Shown here one piece after another: positions 8,136-19,685 of a stretch of DNA of 64,000 bases. The translations under genes and the position numbers were made by a program. The stretch covers positions 496,001-560,000 of the forward strand of contig NZ_KB907451.1 in assembly GCF_000382045.1 (NCBI RefSeq), written 5' to 3'. The notes beneath the pieces are model-generated. The model was not told where the DNA came from, made no database searches, and was given only the letters and a program-made list of their open reading frames with translations. The stretch comes from Variovorax atrisoli 110B. Its GTDB lineage: Bacteria > Pseudomonadota > Gammaproteobacteria > Burkholderiales > Burkholderiaceae_C. Within the stretch, counting starts at the first letter, position 1. Every line of letters starts with the position of its first letter.

Positions 8136-8932
8136 ATCGCGCGCTGGTCCCGCTGCTCGCGCTGGCGGCTGCGATGGCCTTGTTGCCGATGCAGGCCCAG
8201 GCCGGCCGCTCCTGCGAGCAGATCCGGCCCACGCCGGCCGTGATCGCCAAGGGCATGCAGCTGGCCGAGCGCACCTCGCAGGCGCTCGATGCCAGCGGAG
8301 CCCGCGTGGTGATCCTCGCGCGCGCCGGACAGGACCTCGGCAAGTACGGCCTGCGCTACTCGCACCTGGGCTTCGCCTACAGGACCGAGGCCGGTCCGTG
8401 GCGCGTGGTGCACAAGCTCAACCAGTGCGGCACGGCGGTGGCCGAGGTCTATCGCCAGGGGCTCGGGGAGTTCTTCCTCGACGACCTCTGGCGCTATGAG
8501 GCCGCATGGGTCGTGCCCACGCCGGAGGTGCAGGCGCGGCTGCTGGCCGCACTGAACGAACCGCCCGCACGCATCGTGCGGCTGCACACGCAGCCCTACA
8601 GCATCGTGAGCTACGCGTGGGGCCGCAAGTACCAGCAGTCGAACCAGTGGGCCATGGAAACCATGGCCGCCGCGATGGAACCCGCCACCATCGCCGACCG
8701 CGCGCAGGCGCAGGCGTGGATGCAGTTCAAGGCCTACGAGCCCACCACGCTGAAGCTCGGGCCGCTCACGCGGCTGGGCGGCCGCGTGGGTTCGGCCAAT
8801 GTGGCCTTCGACGATCATCCCAACGACAAGCGTTTTTCGGATCGCATCGAGACGGTCACGGTCGATTCGGTGTTCGCCTGGATGCCGCGCGCCGGCCTGG
8901 GCGCGGCGCCGGTGACGCTGAAGCTCCAGTGA
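8132..8932 (+). CDS. DUF2145 secreted protein
   Basis: 266 residues starting at GTG within the stop of the preceding gene. The signal peptide runs to about residue 24 (A-Q-A-G). The mature protein, with R-Y-S-H-L-G-F-A-Y-R near residue 69 and an N-Q-C-G-T motif near 94, fits my recollection of the DUF2145 family (COG4727), predicted periplasmic proteins. The S-H-L-G / Q-C-G-T / S-Y pattern is reminiscent of papain-like or NlpC-type permuted peptidases, but I cannot confirm a catalytic triad. Confidence 0.65.
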   Translation: MNRALVPLLALAAAMALLPMQAQAGRSCEQIRPTPAVIAKGMQLAERTSQALDASGARVVILARAGQDLGKYGLRYSHLGFAYRTEAGPWRVVHKLNQCGTAVAEVYRQGLGEFFLDDLWRYEAAWVVPTPEVQARLLAALNEPPARIVRLHTQPYSIVSYAWGRKYQQSNQWAMETMAAAMEPATIADRAQAQAWMQFKAYEPTTLKLGPLTRLGGRVGSANVAFDDHPNDKRFSDRIETVTVDSVFAWMPRAGLGAAPVTLKLQ

Positions 8933-8954
8933 GAAGGAACAAGGAGAAAACAAC

Positions 8955-10025
8955 ATGAGCAAGTCCCTGAGACTTTCCGAGAAATGGTTCCGCCGCGGCC
9001 TCTGGCTGGTGGCGCTGGTGTTCGCGAGCTTCCTCATCGGGCTCGGCAGCACCGTGGTGAGCGACCTGCCGCAGGTCGAGCGGGTGCGCCAGCTCGACGA
9101 CTTCATCGACAAGCAACGGGCCGAGCCGCTGCGCGCCACCATCAAGGCATCGGAGGCTGCCGAGCTGCAGGCCGCGCGCGAGCTCGACCAGATCCAGCTG
9201 CAGCTCAACGCCGCCCAGCAGGCCAGCCGCAATGCGCGCGAGACCTTCGCCAACTGGCTTTCCACGCGGCGCGCCACCGCGCTGCCCGACCAGGACGCCG
9301 AGCTCATCGCGCGCACCAAGGCGCTCGACGCCTTCAAGCAGAAGGAGGAAGAGCTGCAGCGCAAGGTCAACGCGCAGCAGCAGATCACGCTGGATGCGCG
9401 CCAGGGCGAGCAGCGCGCACGCATCGCGCTGTCGGAGCTGGAGCGCGATGCGCAGATCAAGCTGGAGGCCGAGTACCGCCGCGTGGAGCTGCGCGTGTTC
9501 GCCTACCGGCTGGCGCTCACGCTGCCGCTGCTGGTGGTGGCGGGCTGGCTCTTCGTCAAGAAGCGCAAGAGCACCTACTGGCCCTTCGTGTGGGGCTTCA
9601 TCTTCTTCGCGCTGTTCGCCTTCTTCGTCGAGCTGGTGCCCTACCTGCCGAGCTACGGCGGCTACGTGCGCTACGTGGTGGGCATCGTGCTCACGGTGCT
9701 GGTGGGGCGCTACGCCATCGTCGCGCTCAATCGCTACCTCGCGCGGCAGAAGCTGGCCGAGCAGCAGCCCGACCAGGTGCGCCGCGAGGAACTGAGCTAC
9801 GACACCGCGCTCGCGCGACTGGCCAAGAGCGTGTGCCCGGGCTGCGAGCGGCCGGTGGACCTGAAGAACAACGAGATCGACTTCTGCCCGCACTGCGGCA
9901 TCGGCCTGTTCGACCATTGCGGCAATTGCGATACGCGCAAGAGCGCGTTCTCCAAGTTCTGCCACGCGTGCGGCACCTCGGCCGCGAATCACGTGCTGCC
10001 GCCCCTCGGGACGGCGAAGGCGTAG
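8955..10025 (+). CDS. Membrane protein with periplasmic coiled coil and C-terminal double zinc ribbon
   Basis: 356 residues. Order: transmembrane helix 1 (about 15-36), a long charged coiled coil (about 45-175, rich in Glu, Gln, Arg and Ala), a cluster of two or three transmembrane helices (about 180-260), then a cytoplasmic zinc ribbon with C-P-G-C, C-P-H-C, C-G-N-C and C-H-A-C pairs (about 293-345). Such proteins are usually annotated only as zinc-ribbon domain proteins. It follows DUF2145 by 22 bases and probably belongs to the same transcript. Function unknown; the layout suggests an envelope-spanning scaffold or sensor. Confidence 0.75.
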   Translation: MSKSLRLSEKWFRRGLWLVALVFASFLIGLGSTVVSDLPQVERVRQLDDFIDKQRAEPLRATIKASEAAELQAARELDQIQLQLNAAQQASRNARETFANWLSTRRATALPDQDAELIARTKALDAFKQKEEELQRKVNAQQQITLDARQGEQRARIALSELERDAQIKLEAEYRRVELRVFAYRLALTLPLLVVAGWLFVKKRKSTYWPFVWGFIFFALFAFFVELVPYLPSYGGYVRYVVGIVLTVLVGRYAIVALNRYLARQKLAEQQPDQVRREELSYDTALARLAKSVCPGCERPVDLKNNEIDFCPHCGIGLFDHCGNCDTRKSAFSKFCHACGTSAANHVLPPLGTAKA

Positions 10026-10161
10026 TCTGCGAATTCGGTCACGGCGCGCGGAAGCTTCGACACGTCATGTAGCGGACATGCCGCGGGGCCGTGCTACAAA
10101 CCCCGGCTGCGACACAAGTGTTGCCGCAGACTTCCAGCCAACCCTTCGACGGAGCACAAGC

Positions 10162-10545
10162 ATGAGCATTTTTGGCAGCATCCTTTCCAAGATCTTCCCG
10201 GGCGCCAAAGCCGCTGAGGCCCCGGCACCAGCCCCCGCGGCGCCAGCCGATGCACCGGCGCCCGCCGTGGCCGCGCCGCCACCGGCCATTCCGCTGGGCG
10301 ACGTGGCCGCCGTGCTCGACGCGATGCCGGGCTCGAAGAACCTGAACTGGCGCACCTCCATCGTCGACCTGATGAAGCTGCTGGGCCTGGACAGCAGCCT
10401 CGAAGCCCGCAAGCAGCTGGCCGCCGAGCTGAGCTACGGTGAAGACACCAGCGACAGCGCCAAGATGAACATCTGGCTGCACCGCCAGGTCATGACCAAG
10501 CTGGCCGCCAACGGCGGTACGGTTCCGGCTGAGTTGCGGGACTGA
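10162..10545 (+). CDS. DUF3597 family protein
   Basis: 127 residues beginning M-S-I-F-G-S-I-L-S-K-I-F. An Ala/Pro-rich linker (about 18-50) leads to a compact helical domain with L-N-W-R-T-S-I-V-D-L-M-K-L-L-G and a C-terminal L-A-A-N-G-G-T-V-P-A-E-L-R-D. This matches DUF3597, a small NMR-solved alpha-helical family of unknown role. The ATG at 10162 follows a GGAG site at 10150-10153. It ends just before repeat copy 2 and a strong terminator. Confidence 0.85.
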   Translation: MSIFGSILSKIFPGAKAAEAPAPAPAAPADAPAPAVAAPPPAIPLGDVAAVLDAMPGSKNLNWRTSIVDLMKLLGLDSSLEARKQLAAELSYGEDTSDSAKMNIWLHRQVMTKLAANGGTVPAELRD

Positions 10546-10548
10546 GCA

Positions 10549-10643
10549 CACCCCCGGGCTGCACGCACTTCGTGTCGCTGCGCCAACCCCCTTGCAGGGG
10601 GCAGCACCTTCGGCCCGGCGAAGCCGGTTCCGCGGTGTTCCAG
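10549..10643 (+). repeat. Dispersed intergenic repeat, copy 2
   Basis: Second copy of the block at 3199-3293, same orientation, again right after a plus-strand gene. Conserved segments are CGCACTTCGTGTCGCT, the CCCCC-TTGCA-GGGGG hairpin, CGGCCCGGCG, AGCCGGTTCC and GCGGTGTTCC. Hairpin loops differ between copies while stems are kept, which suggests selection on structure. Confidence 0.8.
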
Positions 10644-10650
10644 AACAGAA

Positions 10651-10680
10651 AGCCTCGCGCAATGCGCGAGGCTTTTTTTC
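10651..10680 (+). terminator. Rho-independent terminator after DUF3597
   Basis: A perfect 10-base stem, AGCCTCGCGC (10651-10660) and GCGCGAGGCT (10664-10673), with an AAT loop and a run of T to 10679. It lies between two convergent genes. The complementary strand also has a short T run after the stem, so it may work in both directions. Confidence 0.9.
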
Positions 10681-11461
10681 AGGTCCAGCCCGCGTCCACC
10701 ACGTAATCCTGCGCGGTGCACATGCGCGAATCGTCGGCCGCGAGGAAGAGCGCCATCGCCGCGATGTCCTCCGCCATCACGCGCCCCGGCAGGCACTGCG
10801 CCGCATCGATCTCCGCGGCCGACTCGGGCTTGACCCACAGCCTGATCTGCCGCTCGGTCATCACCCAGCCCGGCACGATCGAGTTCACGCGGATGTTCTG
10901 CTTGCCCAGGTCGCGCGCCAGCGAGCGCGTGAGGCCGCGCGCCGCGGCCTTGCAGGCCTGGTACACCGGGTAGCCCCTGCCCTTCATCATCCAGCTGATC
11001 GAGCCGAAATTGATGATCGAGCCGCCGCCCAGCGCGCGCATGTCGTCGGCCACCGCCTGCGCTGCGAAGAACTGGTGCTTGAAGTTGACGGCCACGAGGC
11101 GGTCGAAGTCCTCGTCGGTCACGTCGGCCATCTCGTGGCGGCGGTCGTTGGCGGCGTTGTTCAGCAGCACCGACACCGGCCCGAAGCGCTGGCGCACCGA
11201 GTCGATGGTGGCCGCGAGGGCGGCCGTGTCGGTCACGTCGCAGGGCAGGAAGAGCGCCGGGTGTTCGCCCTGCAACTGCGCCGCGAGCGCATTGCCGGCG
11301 GCGCTGTCGAGATCGCAGAAGCCCACCTTCGCGCCCTGCGCATGGAAGGCCCGCACCAGCCCTTCACCGATGCCGCTGGCGCCGCCGGAGATGAACACGG
11401 TGCGTCCGGCCAGCGAGGGATAGCGGGCGGTGTAGGGCGAAAGTTGTGATGCGTCGGTCAT
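10679..11461 (-). CDS. Short-chain dehydrogenase/reductase (SDR)
   Basis: 260 residues, classical SDR length. The Rossmann motif is V-F-I-S-G-G-A-S-G-I-G (about 21-31), followed by C-D-L-D (about 49) as an NAD-preferring acidic site, N-N-A-A-N-D near 100, and the catalytic Y-x-x-x-K as Y-Q-A-C-K near 168 with the serine in F-G-S-I-S. It resembles sugar dehydrogenases such as those for galactose, arabinose or xylose, with P-G-W-V-M-T-E-R typical of that group. The exact substrate cannot be read from the sequence. It is a single gene convergent to DUF3597. Confidence 0.85.
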   Translation of the reverse strand: MTDASQLSPYTARYPSLAGRTVFISGGASGIGEGLVRAFHAQGAKVGFCDLDSAAGNALAAQLQGEHPALFLPCDVTDTAALAATIDSVRQRFGPVSVLLNNAANDRRHEMADVTDEDFDRLVAVNFKHQFFAAQAVADDMRALGGGSIINFGSISWMMKGRGYPVYQACKAAARGLTRSLARDLGKQNIRVNSIVPGWVMTERQIRLWVKPESAAEIDAAQCLPGRVMAEDIAAMALFLAADDSRMCTAQDYVVDAGWT

Positions 11462-11574
11462 GGGGATGCAGCAACGGCGTTGGAGACGGACGGCAAGCGT
11501 AGCGGATAGCGGCCGGCCGTTGTATGGCTTCCGGCGAATGGGCGGCGCGCACGTGCGTGGCTACGCTTGCTTCC

Positions 11575-11952
11575 ATGAAGACGAAGACCCTCCCCGGCCG
11601 CCGCACCCTCGTTGCGCTCGCGATGCTCGTTCCCGCCGCGCTGGCGGTGCGCTCGGTTCGGGCGCAGGGGGCAGCGCCGGGTGTCCAGCTCTTCAAGGTG
11701 GTCTCGCCGCGCGACGAGGTGATCGTCGGCGCCGACGCCGCGCTGCTCGGCGCAGGCTCGGGCCCCGCCGTGGAACGGCTGGCGACCCAGCTCGCCGCCA
11801 AGGGCCAGCTCACGCTGTGGCAGTACGCATCGAGCAAGGACGCGGGCGGCGCACTGGTGCAGGCGCCGCTCAGGCAGATCGTGGTGTTCAAGAACGATGC
11901 GCTGCGCATCGAGCCCTACGCCACGCCGCTGCCGATCCTTCCGCTGAAGTGA
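11575..11952 (+). CDS. Small exported protein, unknown function
   Basis: 125 residues from the ATG at 11575 (M-K-T-K-T-L-P-G-R-R-T-L). The N-terminus has two arginines followed by a hydrophobic run and a V-R-A-Q site near 31, so it is a signal peptide, perhaps Tat-dependent. The mature 95 residues hold no motif I recognise. It runs toward tgt and ends 9 bases from that gene's stop. An upstream in-frame ATG at 11524 would add 17 residues ahead of the signal and is less likely. Confidence 0.55.
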   Translation: MKTKTLPGRRTLVALAMLVPAALAVRSVRAQGAAPGVQLFKVVSPRDEVIVGADAALLGAGSGPAVERLATQLAAKGQLTLWQYASSKDAGGALVQAPLRQIVVFKNDALRIEPYATPLPILPLK

Positions 11953-11961
11953 GGCGAAGCC

Positions 11962-14993
<3,032 letters not shown>

Positions 14994-14997
<4 letters not shown>

Positions 14998-16484
14998 TCG
15001 ACACGCACCTGCTCGCGCTGCAGCTCATGGCCGCGCAAGGCGCGCTCGGCGCCTTCGACACGCTCTACCACCACGAGGGCACCGAGGCGCTGCCGCGGCG
15101 CGGCACGGCCGGGCGCGAGCTGGCGATCCACGCGACGCGTTCGTCGATCTACTGCGCGCTCTTCATCGGCCTGTCGTCCTGGGCCTGGCACGGCGCCTGG
15201 GCGTGGGTGCTGCTCGCGGTGTTCGGCGTCGAGATCGTGCTCACGCTGTGGGACTTCGTGGTCGAGGACCGCAGCCGCCTGCTGCCACCGACCGAGCGCG
15301 TGACGCACACGGTGCTGGCCATCAACGCGGGTGCCTTCATCGCGCTGCTGGCGATGAGCGCGACGGACTGGGCCGCCCGGCCGACCGCGATGGTGTGGCA
15401 GCCGCAGGGCTGGCTCGGTGCCTTCCTCGCGCTGTGCGGCGTGGGCGTGGGCCTCTCGGGCCTGCGCGATGCCTTCGCGGCGCGCGCTCTCTTCAGGCGC
15501 GGCGAGCAGGAGCAGGCGCGCGATGCACAGGCGCCGGTGCGCTTCGGATCGAAACCGCAGCGCGTGCTGGTGACGGGCGGTACGGGCTTCATCGGCCAGC
15601 TGCTCGTGCGCCACCTGGTGGCCGACGGTCATGCCGTGACTGTGTGGACGCGCGATGCGCGGTCGGCCGCGTGGAACTTCGGCGGCGCGGTGCGCTGCGT
15701 GCAGTCGCTCGACGAAGTGCCGGCGGCCGACGTCATCGACGTGGTCGTCAACCTCGCGGGCGCGCGCATCCTGGGCATGCGCTGGAGCGAGCGGCGCCGG
15801 GCGCAGCTGCTGCAAAGCCGCGAAGGGCTGACGCAGCAGCTGGTCGCTTGGATCGCGGCGCGGCCGCGCAAGCCATGGCTGCTGCTGTCCGGCTCCGCCA
15901 TCGGCTACTACGGCGTGCAGCCGCAGGGCGAAGTGCGCGAACTCGCGGAAGACGCGCCGCCGCAGCCGATCTTCATGTCGCAGCTGTGCCAGCGCTGGGA
16001 GCAGGCCGCGCAGGCGGCGGTGGCGCACGGCGTGCACGTGGCCTGCATGCGCTTCGGCTTCGTGCTGGGCCATCAGGGCTCGCTGCCGCAGCTGCTGCTG
16101 CCGATCTCGCTCGGCTTCGGCGGGCGGCTCGGCAGCGGGCGGCAGTGGCTGTCGTGGGTGCACGTGCACGACCTGATCCGCGCGATGGCGCACGTGTGGA
16201 CCCTGACCGAAGACGCTGCGGCACCCCCGGCCGCGCAGGCGTTCAACTTCACCGCACCCGGCGCCCTGAGCCAGGAGGAGTTCACCCGCGTCGCCGCGAG
16301 CGTGCTGCACCGGCCCTGCTGGATGCCGACGCCGGCCGCGCCCGTCAAGCTGCTGCTCGGCGAGCAGGCCGACCTGCTGCTCGAAGGCCAGCGCGTGGTG
16401 CCGGCGCGGCTGCTGCAGTCGGGTTTCCGCTTCATGTTCCCCGACGCCCGCAGCGCCTTGACGGACCTTTGCCGGCCACGCTAG
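14994..16484 (+). CDS. TIGR01777-type NAD-dependent epimerase with N-terminal membrane domain
   Basis: 496 residues, much longer than the usual 300 of TIGR01777/YfcH proteins. Residues 1-180 hold about four hydrophobic segments with H-H-E-G-T-E (about 27) and E-L-A-I-H-A-T-R-S (about 42). Residues 188-496 are the epimerase: V-L-V-T-G-G-T-G-F-I-G at about 190-200, V-V-N-L-A-G-A near 254, S-G-S-A-I-G-Y-Y-G near 301 containing the catalytic Tyr, and S-W-V-H-V-H-D near 385. The fusion suggests a membrane-tethered dehydratase or epimerase. It probably works with the coupled DUF4166 protein. Confidence 0.8.
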
Positions 16485-16495
16485 AAGACTCGCCC

Positions 16496-18628
16496 GTGCC
16501 CGCCAAGAAAGCCCCGATTCCCACCGCCGAAGCCACGGCCGCCGCGCCGGCGAAGCCGTCGCCGCCGGGCTCCGGCCTGAGCCAGGTCCAGCGTGCGCTG
16601 CGCAAGCTCGGCCTCGTGCGCGACATCGACTTCGCGCTCTACCTGCCGATGCGCTACGAGGACGAGACGCGCATCGTGCGCATCGCCGACACGCGCGACG
16701 GCGACATGGCGCAGGTCGAGGGCGTGGTCACCGAATGCGAGGTGGTGTACCGTCCGCGCCGCCAGCTGATCGCGACCATCGACGATGGCAGCGACACCTG
16801 CCAGCTGCGCTTCTTCAACTTCTACCCTTCGCAGCAGAAGCAGCTCGCGGTGGGCGCACGGGTGCGCGTGCGTGGCGAGATGCGCGGCGGCTTCGTGGGG
16901 CGGCAGATCATGCATCCGACGGTGAAGGCGGCCGGCACCGCGCTGCCGAATGCGCTCACGCCGGTGTACTCGACGGTGGCCGGCCTCCCGCAGCCGGTGC
17001 TGCGGCGCGAGGTGCGCTCGGGCCTGGCGCGCGCGGTGCTCGACGAGACCGTTCCCGTGCAGATCGGTTTCCGCGGCGCGTGGAACCTGCGCGATTCGCT
17101 GACTTTCCTGCACTACCCGACGCCCGACGTGGCGATCGCCACGCTCGAAGACCACAGCCATCCCGCCTGGCAGCGCATCAAGGCGGAGGAACTGCTCGCG
17201 CAGCAGCTCTCGCAGCTGCAGGCGCGGATGGAGCGCGCGGCGCAGCGCGCTCCGGTGCTGCCGCCCGTTGCGCCCGAACCCGACGCGGCCTCGCTGCATT
17301 CGCAGCTGCTCGCCGTGCTGCCCTTCGGCCTCACGGGTGCGCAGCAGCGCGTCGGCGAGGAGATCACGCGCGACCTCGGCCGCGAGATCCCGATGCACCG
17401 CCTGCTGCAGGGCGACGTGGGCTCGGGCAAGACCGTGGTGGCCGCGCTCGCGGCGGCGCGTTGCATCGACGCGGGCTTCCAGTGTGCGCTGATGGCACCC
17501 ACCGAGATCCTCGCCGCCCAGCACTTCGGCAAGCTCGTCGGCTGGCTCGATCCGCTGCTCGCCGCGCGCGGCCAGCGGGTGGCGTGGCTCACGGGCAGCC
17601 AGAAGAAGAAGGAGCGGGACGAGATGTCGGCGGCCGTTGAAAGCGGCCAGGCCGCGCTGGTCATCGGCACGCACGCGGTCATCTCCGAGAAGGTGCGCTT
17701 CAAGAGCCTCGCGCTGGCGATCATCGACGAGCAGCACCGCTTCGGCGTGGCGCAGCGGCTGGCGCTGCGCGGCAAGGCGGAAGGGCACCTCGAGCCCCAC
17801 CTGCTCATGATGAGCGCCACGCCCATCCCGCGCACGCTGGCGATGAGCTACTACGCCGACCTCGACGTCTCCACGCTCGACGAGCTGCCGCCGGGCCGCA
17901 CGCCCATCGTCACCAGGCTGGTGGCCGACCACCGGCGTGACGAGGTCATCGACCGCATCCATGCGCAGATCGCTCAGGGCCGGCAGGTGTACTGGGTCTG
18001 CCCGCTGATCGAGGAGAGCGAGGCCGTCGACCTGCGCAACGCCACGGAGACGCGCGACGAGCTGGCCGAGACGCTGGGCGAGCCCATCCAGGTCGGCCTG
18101 CTGCATTCGCGCATGCCCACGGCCGAGAAGCAGGCGGTGATGGCGGCCTTCACCGCCAACGAGATCCAGGTGCTGGTGAGCACCACGGTGATCGAAGTGG
18201 GCGTGGACGTGCCCAACGCCTCGCTGATGGTGATCGAGCATGCCGAGCGCTTCGGCCTCTCGCAGCTGCACCAGCTGCGCGGCCGCGTGGGGCGCGGCGC
18301 GGCGGCCTCGGCGTGCGTGCTGCTCTATGCGCCGGGCGACAGCGGCCGCGTCGGCGAGGCGGCGCGCGCGCGGCTAAAGGCGATGGCCGAGACCAGCGAC
18401 GGCTTCGAGATCGCGCGGCGCGACCTCGAGATCCGCGGTCCCGGCGAATTCCTGGGCGCGCGCCAGTCGGGCGCGCCGCTGCTGCGCTTCGCCGACCTCA
18501 CGACCGACACGCTGCTGCTCGACTGGGCCCGTGAACTTGCGCCGGTCATGCTGCGCAAGCACCCCGACCTCGCGCAGCGGCACATCGACCGCTGGCTGGG
18601 CACCAAGGCCGAGTACCTGAAGGCCTGA
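16496..18628 (+). CDS. recG: ATP-dependent DNA helicase RecG
   Basis: 710 residues with a GTG start at 16496, 11 bases after the epimerase; no in-frame ATG exists near the expected N-terminus. RecG reverses stalled replication forks and migrates branched DNA. The wedge/OB domain lies at about 60-210; helicase motif I is G-D-V-G-S-G-K-T-V-V-A (about 309), motif II is D-E-Q-H-R-F-G-V, motif III is M-S-A-T-P-I-P-R-T-L, and motif VI is Q-L-R-G-R-V-G-R-G. Length matches the family (about 690-710). In P. aeruginosa recG sits with oxyR; here oxyR is 19 kb further on. Confidence 0.97.
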   Translation: MPAKKAPIPTAEATAAAPAKPSPPGSGLSQVQRALRKLGLVRDIDFALYLPMRYEDETRIVRIADTRDGDMAQVEGVVTECEVVYRPRRQLIATIDDGSDTCQLRFFNFYPSQQKQLAVGARVRVRGEMRGGFVGRQIMHPTVKAAGTALPNALTPVYSTVAGLPQPVLRREVRSGLARAVLDETVPVQIGFRGAWNLRDSLTFLHYPTPDVAIATLEDHSHPAWQRIKAEELLAQQLSQLQARMERAAQRAPVLPPVAPEPDAASLHSQLLAVLPFGLTGAQQRVGEEITRDLGREIPMHRLLQGDVGSGKTVVAALAAARCIDAGFQCALMAPTEILAAQHFGKLVGWLDPLLAARGQRVAWLTGSQKKKERDEMSAAVESGQAALVIGTHAVISEKVRFKSLALAIIDEQHRFGVAQRLALRGKAEGHLEPHLLMMSATPIPRTLAMSYYADLDVSTLDELPPGRTPIVTRLVADHRRDEVIDRIHAQIAQGRQVYWVCPLIEESEAVDLRNATETRDELAETLGEPIQVGLLHSRMPTAEKQAVMAAFTANEIQVLVSTTVIEVGVDVPNASLMVIEHAERFGLSQLHQLRGRVGRGAAASACVLLYAPGDSGRVGEAARARLKAMAETSDGFEIARRDLEIRGPGEFLGARQSGAPLLRFADLTTDTLLLDWARELAPVMLRKHPDLAQRHIDRWLGTKAEYLKA

Positions 18629-18632
18629 ACCC

Positions 18633-18652
18633 GCTACGCCTGCGGGCGTAGC
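18633..18652. terminator. Hairpin between convergent recG and GntR gene
   Basis: A perfect 8-base stem, GCTACGCC and GGCGTAGC, with a TGCG loop in a 36-base gap between two convergent genes. There is no T run on either side, so if it ends transcription it does so with help; it may only stabilise transcript ends. Confidence 0.4.
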
Positions 18653-18664
18653 TGGCGCCACGCC

Positions 18665-19375
18665 CTAGCTGTCGATGCCGCCCTCGGGCATGCTGCGCGC
18701 ATAGACCGCCAGCACGATGCGCTCGGAGTGCACCAGGTAGTCGTTGAGTGCTGCCGAGCCCTCGGCGAACTTGCCGGCCTCGATGAGCTCGAGCAGCTTC
18801 ATGTTCATGTCGACGTAGGGCGCGTGCAGGAACTCCGGGTCCTTCAGCAGGCCGAAGGCCAGCCGCAGCTCGACCAGGATGTGCGCGAACAGGTTGTTCA
18901 GCCGCTCGCTGTCGGCCAGCTCCACGATGGCCATGTGGAATTCCATGTTGGCCGTGCCCACGCCCAGCCAGTCGCCGGCCTCGCGGCACTTCAGCGCCAT
19001 CTCGACCGCCTCGCGCATGTGCTTCTTGGCCGGGTGGCGCGGGTAGGCCTGCGCCAGCGCCTGGCATTCGATGAGCCGGCGCACGCGGTAGATGTCGATG
19101 ATCGACGCGATGCTCGGCACAGCCACGAACACGCCGCGGTTGGGTGCGTGCTTGAGCAGCCCTTCCTTGGTCAGCGTGCGGAACACCTCGCGCAGGGTGT
19201 TGCGCGAGATCTCGAAGCTGTCGGCCAGCGCGGCCTCCGACAGCCGCTGCCCCGGCGAGAACTCGCCTTTCACGATCTTCTGGCGGATCAGCTCCGCGAC
19301 CCGGTCATTGAGCGTCTGTGCGCCCGCAGCGGCTGCGGGCGGGGCGGGAGAGGTCGTGGAGGCCGGAGGAGTCAT
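18665..19375 (-). CDS. GntR-family (FCD-type) transcriptional regulator
   Basis: 236 residues from the ATG at 19373-19375, skipping a 36-residue low-complexity extension. The winged helix covers about 20-90 (L-I-R-Q-K-I-V-K-G-E-F-S-P-G-Q-R-L-S-E, then S-R-N-T-L-R-E-V-F-R-T-L), and the C-terminal all-helical FCD domain about 95-225 with the metal-binding residues expected in N-M-E-F-H and the following helices. Such proteins repress catabolic operons until an acid ligand binds. It is divergent from the 5-oxoproline operon, and a perfect 19-base palindrome lies in the shared 310-base promoter gap, so it is the likely regulator of that operon. Confidence 0.9.
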   Translation of the reverse strand: MTPPASTTSPAPPAAAAGAQTLNDRVAELIRQKIVKGEFSPGQRLSEAALADSFEISRNTLREVFRTLTKEGLLKHAPNRGVFVAVPSIASIIDIYRVRRLIECQALAQAYPRHPAKKHMREAVEMALKCREAGDWLGVGTANMEFHMAIVELADSERLNNLFAHILVELRLAFGLLKDPEFLHAPYVDMNMKLLELIEAGKFAEGSAALNDYLVHSERIVLAVYARSMPEGGIDS

Positions 19376-19547
19376 GCCGAAAGCGCAGGGCAAGGGAGAG
19401 CGGGGGTGGAGGGCGGTGAAACCGGCCGTTTGTAGCAGGTTTTCCCGGGCCGGCCGCTCAAGGCCGGGCCCCGCCGCATGCACCAGACGGCGGCGCGCTC
19501 AGGGTTTTCATGGAGCCATGCGGGCACCTTTGTTGGGCACACTCGCA

Positions 19548-19566
19548 TAAATTGTTCAACAATTTA
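19548..19566. promoter_or_regulatory. Perfect 19-base palindrome, candidate GntR operator
   Basis: TAAATTGTTCAACAATTTA is a perfect dyad centred on C19557 in the 310-base gene-free gap 19376-19685. Its core TTGT-N3-ACAA matches the T-G-T/A-C-A half-site style of FCD-type GntR regulators. It is 172 bases upstream of the GntR gene start and 119 bases upstream of the DUF969 gene. I saw no convincing -35/-10 pair in the rest of the gap. Confidence 0.75.
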
Positions 19567-19685
19567 ATGGAAATGAGTGATTCAGTGGAAATGGATTGCT
19601 CATTCATTGGCACGCAGTTTGCAAGAAGCGGCCTGCCGGAGCTCCCGGCGCAAGGTGTCTCCGAATCACCCAACGAAAGACCAAC

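Noticed and set aside
19376..19685. Search for a sigma-70 promoter of the oxoproline operon
   Set aside because: Only weak partial matches around the palindrome; none good enough to list.
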